In this document: positions 55,945-62,250 of the stretch, one piece after another
Layout of the letters: every line of letters begins with the position of its first letter
Numbering within the stretch: the stretch's first letter is position 1
Origin: an uncultured Polaribacter sp.
Lineage (GTDB): Bacteria > Bacteroidota > Bacteroidia > Flavobacteriales > Flavobacteriaceae
Direction: 5' to 3'
Assembly (NCBI RefSeq): GCF_947501385.1
Contig: NZ_CANMVP010000029.1
Coordinates: forward strand, 1-62,250
Length of the DNA stretch: 62,250 bases
The notes under the pieces: model-generated
What the model saw: only the letters and a program-made list of their open reading frames with translations
The model's database searches: none
Told to the model about the DNA's origin: nothing
Position numbers and translations under genes: made by a program

Positions 55945-58008
55945 TTACTCTCCATAAAACTCAACAGATATAGAGCTACTTGTGCTCCCCCAAGAGTGAG
56001 CAAGCGTTGTACCAGACCACTGATATAGATTTGTAGAAAACTTTTCTCCTGCTGTTACAGCAATTAATGTACTGATGTATGAATAACCGTACAATGAGTT
56101 AAATTTATTTCGTTGATTGTATCCAAAATTTCCTAAAATATTATGATTTCCATTTTTAACAATAGTTAATTGCGATAAACTTGTAGTAGAAACACTTTGA
56201 TAAATAATTCCACATTTTATTCTTATATAGTCCACTCCTGTGGGTATTGTAATCTCTGTATTATCTGTTCCACCTAAACTATTCTGATAATTTTCTCTGA
56301 CCTCTAACCACTTTACAAAAGTAGATGTTGCATCTGGAACTTCAACATCAGCAGGACTTGGACTAGATTTTACTGTTGCTCTCACAACACCTAAAAGTCT
56401 TGGAGCATCTAATCCTTTTGGTCCTGCTGGCCCAGTTTCTCCAACATCTCCTTTGAGTCCTTGAATTCCTTGTATTCCCGTTTCCCCTTTGGCACCAGCG
56501 TCTCCTTTGAGACCTTGAATTCCTTGGGTTCCCGTTTCCCCTTTGTCACCAGTATCTCCTTTGAGTCCTTGAATTCCTTGTATTCCCGTTTCCCCTTTGT
56601 CACCAGTATCTCCTTTAAGACCTTGAATTCCTTGGGTTCCTGTTTCCCCTTTGGCACCAGTATCTCCTTTTAGCCCTTGAATTCCTTGGGTTCCTGTTTC
56701 ACCTTTGGCACCAGTATCTCCTTTGAGTCCTTGAATTCCTTGTATTCCCGTTTCCCCTTTGGCACCAGCGTCTCCTTTGAGACCTTGAATTCCTTGGGTT
56801 CCCGTTTCACCTTTTTCACCAACATCTCCTTTGAGACCCTGAATTCCTTGTATTCCCGTTTCACCTTTTTCACCAACATCTCCTTTGATTCCTTGAATTC
56901 CTTGCGTTCCCGTTTCACCTTTTTCACCAACATCTCCTTTGAGTCCTTGAATTCCTTGAGTTCCCGTTTCACCTTTTTCACCAACATCTCCTTTGAGTCC
57001 TTGAATTCCTTGTATTCCCGTTTCACCTTTGTCACCAACATCTCCTTTGAGACCTTGAATTCCTTGAGTTCCCGTTTCACCTTTGTCACCAGCATCTCCT
57101 TTGATTCCTTGAATTCCTTGCGTTCCCGTTTCACCTTTGTCACCAGTATCTCCTTTGATTCCTTGAATTCCTTGAGTTCCCGTTTCACCTTTGGCACCAG
57201 TATCTCCTTTGAGACCTTGAATTCCTTGTATTCCCGTTTCACCTTTTTCACCAACATCTCCTTTGAGTCCTTGAATTCCTTGAGTTCCCGTTTCACCTTT
57301 GTCACCAACATCTCCTTTTAATCCCTGAATTCCTTGAGTTCCCGTTTCACCTTTGTCACCAACATCTCCTTTGAAACCTTGAATTCCTTGAGTTCCCGTT
57401 TCACCTTTGTCACCAGCATCTCCTTTGATTCCTTGAATTCCTTGCGTTCCCGTTTCACCTTTGTCACCAGTATCTCCTTTGATTCCTTGAATTCCTTGAG
57501 TTCCCGTTTCACCTTTGGCACCAGTATCTCCTTTGAGACCTTGAATTCCTTGTATTCCCGTTTCACCTTTTTCACCAGCGTCTCCTTTTGGTCCTGGTAA
57601 TGAACTACCACTTGTTTTGGCATACAAAGCATACGGAACACTTAAGAATTGGCTTGTTCCAGTAATAGTGTAATTATCTCCACCGTCAGGATCTGTTTCT
57701 GATTTTATATAATATTTTTGGTTACTCCAATCTATATTTGAAAATGTACCTGAAATTGCAGATCCTGTTCCAATTTCAATACTGATTAATCCATTAGCAT
57801 TTGTAGTAGGATTATGCGTTTCCACATAAACAACTGTTCCATTTGCTGTTTCTTGTAGAATACTAATTTGCATTCCTACAGATTGATTTGTAACTAAAGC
57901 ATTCGTATTATTTCGCAATACAGATTGATAGCTCATTTTTTCTGGTGTCTGCGAAAAAGTATTGGTACATACATATAGGGCACAGATAAAAGTAAATATT
58001 TTTTTCAT
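55945..58008 (-). CDS. Exported collagen-like (Gly-X-Y) protein
   Basis: 687 residues. Signal peptide (1-19), an N-terminal globular domain (about 20-135, SYQSVLRNNTNALVTNQSVG, typical of Bacteroidota fibre proteins), a collagen-like stalk (139-533) of 21 repeats of an 18-residue unit such as GDTGAKGETGTQGIQGIK, and a C-terminal beta-rich head (about 540-687) like the trimeric heads of such proteins. It should form a trimeric rod at the surface. It has no T9SS domain of its own but follows a T9SS protein gene by 6 bp. Alternative frames through the repeat are open on both strands because of the repeat, not because they are genes. Confidence 0.9.
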   Translation of the reverse strand: MKKIFTFICALYVCTNTFSQTPEKMSYQSVLRNNTNALVTNQSVGMQISILQETANGTVVYVETHNPTTNANGLISIEIGTGSAISGTFSNIDWSNQKYYIKSETDPDGGDNYTITGTSQFLSVPYALYAKTSGSSLPGPKGDAGEKGETGIQGIQGLKGDTGAKGETGTQGIQGIKGDTGDKGETGTQGIQGIKGDAGDKGETGTQGIQGFKGDVGDKGETGTQGIQGLKGDVGDKGETGTQGIQGLKGDVGEKGETGIQGIQGLKGDTGAKGETGTQGIQGIKGDTGDKGETGTQGIQGIKGDAGDKGETGTQGIQGLKGDVGDKGETGIQGIQGLKGDVGEKGETGTQGIQGLKGDVGEKGETGTQGIQGIKGDVGEKGETGIQGIQGLKGDVGEKGETGTQGIQGLKGDAGAKGETGIQGIQGLKGDTGAKGETGTQGIQGLKGDTGAKGETGTQGIQGLKGDTGDKGETGIQGIQGLKGDTGDKGETGTQGIQGLKGDAGAKGETGIQGIQGLKGDVGETGPAGPKGLDAPRLLGVVRATVKSSPSPADVEVPDATSTFVKWLEVRENYQNSLGGTDNTEITIPTGVDYIRIKCGIIYQSVSTTSLSQLTIVKNGNHNILGNFGYNQRNKFNSLYGYSYISTLIAVTAGEKFSTNLYQWSGTTLAHSWGSTSSSISVEFYGE
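56412..57594. repeat. 54-bp tandem repeat encoding the collagen-like stalk
   Basis: 21 head-to-tail 54-bp units. Units 1-5 and 7-11 match as blocks with a 324-bp (six-unit) period, nearly identical over more than 200 bp, showing a recent block duplication. The units nearest the 3' end of the gene use GGG-GAA for the Gly-Glu of KGETG where the 5' units use GGT-GAA, which marks two separate rounds of expansion. Confidence 0.95.
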
Positions 58009-58014
58009 ATCGGT

Positions 58015-58500
58015 TTATTGTTTAAAAATTTTGAATGTTTTTATGTTTTTATTTTTCTTCAGAATGGTTACAAAATAAGTGGCTGTAGTTAAATTTTGCA
58101 TCGGGATATGTGTTTGCTGTTTTGTAATTCTATTCGCTGTAATGGTTTTTCCATTGATATCTGTGATGCGATATTTTAAATTTGAAAATTCAACTCCTTT
58201 TATATCTAATTTTAAAAAGTCAATTGTTGGATTTGGAAATGCGGTAGCTTTAAGCTGATGCTCGTTTTTGATCATACTTAACACAATTGAAATTTCTGAA
58301 GGTTGTTGTACTCCGTTTGATGTTGCGCCAGATGTTCCTGTTTGTGTAGTATATACCAATTGTCCTATAGAGTAGGTGGTATTTCCAGAATTTCCTGTTG
58401 CTGTATTTCCGCTTGTATTTACTGAGCTTTGAGCGTTCGAGCACATACTTCCTATTAGAAGGAGATGAAATAATAGTAATAGTGTATTTTTGTGTTTCAT
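58015..58500 (-). CDS. Short T9SS sorting-domain protein
   Basis: 161 residues: signal peptide (1-23, ending CSNAQ), a short repeat-like stretch (SVNTSGNTATGNSGNTTYSI, then QPSEIS) and a T9SS type A sorting domain (KATAFPNPTIDFLKLDI ... ATYFVTI). There is hardly any cargo domain. It is the first gene of a two-gene operon with the collagen-like protein (6-bp gap) and may anchor that fibre. Its promoter carries an ACCCG palindrome. Confidence 0.82.
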   Translation of the reverse strand: MKHKNTLLLLFHLLLIGSMCSNAQSSVNTSGNTATGNSGNTTYSIGQLVYTTQTGTSGATSNGVQQPSEISIVLSMIKNEHQLKATAFPNPTIDFLKLDIKGVEFSNLKYRITDINGKTITANRITKQQTHIPMQNLTTATYFVTILKKNKNIKTFKIFKQ

Positions 58501-58666
58501 AAATTGCTGTTTTCGTTTCTAATTTTAAAATGTTTACTAGTTACCAACTGAAATTTTATAGATGTAGATAGTGATTAAATTTGAAGCTTACAGATGTATG
58601 AAAACAATCTTTATTTAAAAGCTTTAGATTGCCTTCTATCTTTTTTAAAACATCTATTTTAGTTGG

Positions 58667-58714
58667 CAAATATGTTTGAAAAATTCACTCTTATTCCCAC
58701 CCGAAACGGGTAGT
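58667..58714 (-). promoter_or_regulatory. ACCCG palindrome plus -7-like box before collagen operon
   Basis: Minus strand reads AACTACCCGTTTCGGGTGGG, with the perfect inverted repeat ACCCG-TTT-CGGGT at 58711-58699. CATATTTG, one base off the -7 consensus, begins at 58674, 31 bp from the palindrome centre. The leader to the ATG at 58500 is long, about 160 nt. Confidence 0.6.
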
Positions 58715-59040
58715 TTTTCTTATTTAAAGGGATTTTTTGAAGTTTTACTAGCTTTTTTTAAAAGAAAGAGCATTTTTCACGGGTTTGCAATTTGCCTTGT
58801 TTTAGGTGGAACTTTATAAGGTTATATTTTTATTTTAAAAGAAAAGCAAACCCATCGTTAATTTCCATACATAAAATAAATTTTAGAATAAAAATACGAT
58901 TCATATCATTCTCTTTTATACATTTGATTTATACAAGTATCTACTTTATTGAAGAAATATATATATTATCTTATTGGATTGATTTTTAGCTTTTACGGAG
59001 TTCTTGTAGTGAGGTAAAGGAGAGGAATGCACTGAACTTT
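58715..59040. other. Intergenic region without a clear gene
   Basis: AT-rich sequence between the palindrome at 58699 and the decayed sensor gene. A 65-codon open frame at 58792-58989 has low-complexity content (Ile, Phe, Tyr, Ser) and no recognisable feature. It may contain the lost 5' end of the pseudogene that follows. Confidence 0.4.
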
Positions 59041-59898
59041 TCATGAACAAGACTTAGAAGAAGCAGAAACCATTAAACCTGTACCTTATAAAAAACTACA
59101 CCCTTTAGAAAGTCCGAACATGGGTTTTAAAAATGGTACTTATTGGTTGAAAGTAATTTTAGAGGAAAAAATAGCAACACCCCATATTGTTTTTGATGTT
59201 CCTGAAAGTAATATTCATACATTTACCATTTACCAGAATTCAAAAGAAATTGCATCTAAAAATTTAGCCGATACCCATTTCTCATTATTAGTTCCTAACA
59301 ACCCTAATAATGCCATTTATTTTTTACAAGTATCTTTTAAAATGAAGTTTATCTTCCGCTAAACATAAAACGTTATAAAGAGCCGCAATTAACCGAGAAA
59401 TATGCTTTCTTCTCCAACGGACTTTATTATGGCTTTGTAGCTGTTGCACTTATTTTAAACTTTTTCTTTTACACCTCTTTAAAAGACAACACTTTTCTTT
59501 ATTATTGTTTTTTTTTTAATAGCCATTACTCTGGGAGTGCTCTCTTATGATGGGTTGTTAAATGTTATTTTACCTGCTTCATTTTCTAAATATACCAGTG
59601 TTTTTAAGCACTTTTTAATTACCTTTTCTGGATTTTTATTTGGGTACAAGTTTTTTAAATACCAATTATTATTTGCCGAAAAGTAATCGACTTGGTTTTT
59701 TTTACTTTTTGTTGCTACCTGCAGTTATCTATTATTTATGGTTACTCACAGGTACATATTTGTAGCCATCGCAGATACGGTATCTTTTTTTTATTGTTGT
59801 ATAATTGGATTGTAGGATTTATGATTTCTAAAAACCACAACATTACGTTGTGGCTTTCTACTTATATTATCCCCCAATCTAATACAAGTTATAATTAA
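59041..59898 (+). pseudogene. Decayed 7TMR-DISM sensor gene
   Basis: Fragments in changing frames can be joined: an extracellular domain piece (EAETIKPVPYKKLHPLESPN, then GFKNGTYWLKVIL and FDVPESNIHTFTIY), then FFSNGLYYGFVAVALILNFF and LYYC, then GVLSYDGLLNVILPASFSKY, and a last piece FVAIADTVSFFYCC. The order matches 7TMR-DISM extracellular domain 2 plus the seven-helix domain. At least three frameshifts or stops separate the pieces, the 5' end is missing (stop just before 59041), and no kinase or HTH output domain is found downstream. In this phylum such receptors usually end in a LuxR-type HTH or kinase, so a regulator has been lost here. Confidence 0.75.
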
Positions 59899-59908
59899 AA
59901 TGTGTTAT

Positions 59909-60085
59909 CTAAAACCCAGTTCCAGGAGGTACAGGGCTTTGTGCTTGTGCTTTTTGTGGATTTAGAATCATATAGGTTCCAAGTGTAGTTAATGCTGCAT
60001 ACTTACCATAATTTCCAATTTTTTTCAAGGCTTCTTTTCTTGAAATATCGTTTTCTTGAGTGTTGTTTTTAGTTTTATTTTTCAT
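59909..60085 (-). CDS. Small exported protein, SRKEA type (paralogue)
   Basis: 58 residues starting at ATG 60085-60083 (MKNKTKNNTQ), 7 bp after the stop of the T9SS gene. Basic head ending ISRKEALKKIG, then NYGKYAALTTLGTYMILNP and AQAQS, then a tail SPVPPGTGF. Same design and near-identical core as the protein at 38111-38302, which also follows a T9SS gene. A predicted cleavage AQA-QS would release about 10 residues. Function unknown. Confidence 0.75.
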   Translation of the reverse strand: MKNKTKNNTQENDISRKEALKKIGNYGKYAALTTLGTYMILNPQKAQAQSPVPPGTGF

Positions 60086-60092
60086 AATAAGT

Positions 60093-62201
60093 TTATTCAA
60101 TAATTATTTTTTTGCTCAATGTTCTGTTTTTTGTTTTAATTTTTATAATGTAAACACCAGTAGTTCTAATTGGTAATGGAATGGTATCGTTTGTTTGTCC
60201 TTTAAATTTTGTGGTAAATATTACTTTTCCTAAAATAGTATACACCGATAAAACAGCATTTTGATTTTCTAATCCAGAAATTTTAAGTTGGTTTATGATA
60301 TTTTTATAAACAGAAACATCATTTAATGAAGCGTCGTTAACATTTAGAGCTTTTGCATTTGTAGTATGCAAAAAGAAACGACCAGTTGTGTTTACATTAG
60401 TATTAAAAAAAATGTCAAGTTTGTTATTTGTTTCAGATAATTTTGTAAACGTGCCTTCTTGTTTGTCTTCTAAATAAACAGTATAATCTGATGGTAAATT
60501 TGTAGCATTTACGGTAATAGAAATAGCACTTGCTTTAGCAATAATCCTTATAGGAATTATCATGTTTTCAAAATCACTATCAGGTAAAGATTGAATGCCT
60601 AATTTTTTTCCTTCATCATTAGTAACCAAACTTGTAAAAATTTCAAAAGAATTCCCAGTTCCTGTGAAAATTGAACTATCATATCCATTGTCAAAACCAG
60701 TATTTGTACCTTCTATGTAATAAATATCTGTATCTCTTGTTTGTTTACCATTTGAAATGATAACTTTTATTTCTGGTCTAGAAGTTGCAATTTTCTGAAA
60801 CGTATCTGTAGTTTGATGCGATTGCATAGCTTCTGTAATGTTAACAGTGTTACTAACAGCATTAGTTGAACTTACAAAAAAAGCTTGACCCGGAGCTGCA
60901 TAAAATGCAGGCGAAGCTAAATTTATTTGATTATATGTATTATTCTCTTGATCCCAGAACCATAGAGTACTTTCTGAAAGATTACCACTATTTACAGTTA
61001 ATAAATTGTTAGTAGTTTTTGCATTTGTATTTGCCGCCAAATAAGAAGGATATGGGTTACCAACTAAATTAAATTTTTCAATATTTTCTGCAATAGGAAT
61101 ATTTACTGGTGCAGTAGGCATTGTGCCTGAAAAGGTTATATTTCCAGAAGTACTTAATTTTATAGAGTATCCTTTACCAGCAACAAAATTACCAGAACCT
61201 GTTGCTCCATTTTGATAATAATCCCAAGCAACACCATTATTTAAATAAGGTGCCAAACCACGATTAGGAGCAGAACCATTTGCTAAGTTTGTAATGTTAA
61301 CAAATGCATCTATATCTTGCCCAACGACTGGAGATGAAACCATATACCAGTTATCGGTAGCTAAATCTCTACGATATTGCACAGTACCTGTTACCGTAGA
61401 GCTAGTTATAAAACTTGCACCACTGTTAATGGTAACTGCTTTAGCGGTTAAAGCCGTGTTTAATGTTGGATAATTGGCTAGATTATTAGGTATTAAAATA
61501 CTGGATGTTGTCTTTGGTAGCGTATTAAACTTCCAATTGGTGTTTGTAGTTATAGAATTATCTGTAGTACCTTGCCACACTGCTAAACTGGTAGTGAACA
61601 CTCTTGTTTGTCCATCATTAAAGACAGGACCATCATTTCCACTTGCACCAACAACTACTATACTACCATCTGCATTTAAAGCACAAGGGCTCAAAATATC
61701 TCCAGAAGCGTCTCCATCAATTTTTGAACTTATTAGCGTCCAAGAATTATTAATAAATTGATAAATTTGAACCTGACCTGCATTACTGCTAACACTTTTT
61801 GCGCCAATAGCTAAAATTGTTCCATCATCATTTAAATTGATGTCGCTACCAAAAGAACCAGAACTTCCAGTTATATCGCTTCCCATCTGCAACCAGTTAT
61901 CGTTTATATTCTTATAAACTCGAACTTGATTTGCAAGAGGTGCACTAATGGCAACAATATTACCATTTGCATTTAGACTAGTACTGAAAGCGAATTCTTC
62001 GAATTGAGCTCTTTCGTTTAAAGTGCTTCCTATTTGTGACCAAGTACCTGATACTAATTTATAGGTAGCTACATAGCCAACATTTCTTCCAAGACTATTA
62101 ATAGTAGTAAAACCAAATGCTACTGCTGTTAAAATAGTACCATTTGCATTTAAATGTACTTGATTTCCTAATTCACCCGTTGTGCATTTTGATAAATTCT
62201 G
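60093..62201 (-). CDS. T9SS surface protein, 5' end missing
   Basis: 703 codons are open from the sequence edge of a stop at 62204-62202 down to 60093. No ATG occurs near the 5' end of this frame: the first in-frame part is beta-propeller-like repeats (LNANGTILTAV, LNANGNIVAIS, LNDDGTILAIG, LNADGSIVVVG), so the signal peptide and start lie further right or have been lost. A C-terminal module (about the last 330 residues) matches that of the protein at 33300 (for example EAMQ, DSDFENMIIPI, GRFFLHTT) and ends in a sorting domain (TTGVYIIKI). A GTCAATTCGAGCG repeat core sits exactly where the frame breaks. Treat as a probably broken gene or one altered at its 5' end. Confidence 0.7.
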   Translation of the reverse strand, partial: QNLSKCTTGELGNQVHLNANGTILTAVAFGFTTINSLGRNVGYVATYKLVSGTWSQIGSTLNERAQFEEFAFSTSLNANGNIVAISAPLANQVRVYKNINDNWLQMGSDITGSSGSFGSDINLNDDGTILAIGAKSVSSNAGQVQIYQFINNSWTLISSKIDGDASGDILSPCALNADGSIVVVGASGNDGPVFNDGQTRVFTTSLAVWQGTTDNSITTNTNWKFNTLPKTTSSILIPNNLANYPTLNTALTAKAVTINSGASFITSSTVTGTVQYRRDLATDNWYMVSSPVVGQDIDAFVNITNLANGSAPNRGLAPYLNNGVAWDYYQNGATGSGNFVAGKGYSIKLSTSGNITFSGTMPTAPVNIPIAENIEKFNLVGNPYPSYLAANTNAKTTNNLLTVNSGNLSESTLWFWDQENNTYNQINLASPAFYAAPGQAFFVSSTNAVSNTVNITEAMQSHQTTDTFQKIATSRPEIKVIISNGKQTRDTDIYYIEGTNTGFDNGYDSSIFTGTGNSFEIFTSLVTNDEGKKLGIQSLPDSDFENMIIPIRIIAKASAISITVNATNLPSDYTVYLEDKQEGTFTKLSETNNKLDIFFNTNVNTTGRFFLHTTNAKALNVNDASLNDVSVYKNIINQLKISGLENQNAVLSVYTILGKVIFTTKFKGQTNDTIPLPIRTTGVYIIKIKTKNRTLSKKIIIE

Positions 62202-62216
62202 TCAATTCGAGCGATT
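62201..62216. repeat. Palindromic-repeat core at the break of the T9SS gene
   Basis: GTCAATTCGAGCGATT resembles the GTCACTTCGAGCGGAG core of the repeat inside purL (19485). It begins where the reading frame of the T9SS gene on the minus strand meets a stop codon (TGA, complement at 62202-62204). The element continues past or close to the window edge, so its full extent cannot be seen. Confidence 0.45.
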
Positions 62217-62250
62217 ATAATGACGTAAATTAGTCTATAAATATGTCTGT

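Noticed and set aside
56412..57594. CRISPR-like array
   Set aside because: The period is regular, but the units are contiguous 54-bp coding repeats without unique spacers and with no cas genes nearby; they encode Gly-X-Y collagen repeats.
56461..57600. Long open frames on the plus strand and in other minus frames across the collagen region
   Set aside because: They exist only because the 54-bp unit lacks stops in several phases; the products are low-complexity and have no start context.
58792..58989. 65-codon gene between the collagen operon and the pseudogene
   Set aside because: Composition is low complexity, no domain or signal is seen, and it lies in a decaying region.

Overview
The window looks like chromosome from a marine-type member of the Flavobacteriaceae (Bacteroidota; Polaribacter or Tenacibaculum would fit, but I cannot assign a genus). 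The evidence is the low GC, the many exported proteins with C-terminal type IX secretion (T9SS) sorting domains, -7 promoter boxes of the Bacteroidota TAnnTTTG type, and the gene order ferredoxin / acyl-CoA reductase / serC / serA. I see no rRNA, tRNA, CRISPR array, phage or complete insertion sequence.

Layout. 1-442: non-coding, with several hairpins. 443-3990 (minus): an exported pentapeptide-like protein, then a histidine kinase and an NtrC-type sigma-54 activator. Divergent from these, 4152-14346 (plus): a MacA-like adaptor, a MacB/LolD-type ATPase, three tandem FtsX-type permeases and a DUF2807 protein. A -24/-12 promoter with an upstream palindrome sits in the divergent gap, so the two-component system very probably controls the exporter. 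14584-18626: an AraC-type regulator, then an exported EreA/ChaN-like protein in an operon with a LytS/LytTR pair. 18729-26023 (minus): purL, a secreted T9SS endonuclease I and an RsmB-like rRNA methylase. 26024-27003: a gap holding a 180-bp direct repeat. 27004-29959: two proteins of unknown function. 30338-38302: a TPR histidine kinase, a LuxR-type regulator, a stand-alone LuxR HTH protein, a 1594-residue beta-helix T9SS protein and a 63-residue small protein. 38455-48129: housekeeping genes (recG, ECF sigma and anti-sigma factors, an exonuclease/GIY-YIG protein, yggS, serA, serC, acyl-CoA reductase, ferredoxin). 48211-58500 (minus): surface proteins, namely lnt with two tandem T9SS proteins, a T9SS metalloprotease, and a T9SS protein with a collagen-like protein. 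59041-62250: a decayed 7TMR-DISM sensor, a second small protein and a 5'-broken T9SS protein.

Three observations stand out. (1) recG carries an in-frame 463-bp insertion encoding a DUF559 nuclease-like domain and bounded by inverted copies of a repeat. The same ends, without the nuclease, form a 134-bp MITE-like unit between serA and serC, so this looks like an autonomous/non-autonomous element pair that can sit silently inside an essential reading frame. (2) Five palindromes of two sequence types (ACCCG-N3-CGGGT and TACGTA-N4-TACGTA) lie in front of T9SS operons and the LuxR HTH gene. In each, the centre is 31-31.5 bp from the start of a -7-like box, which predicts a regulon of activator-dependent surface-protein promoters. 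(3) Two unlinked T9SS proteins with related C-termini are each followed at once by a paralogous small protein ending in a signal-peptide-like segment and a very short, Gly/Pro-rich tail.
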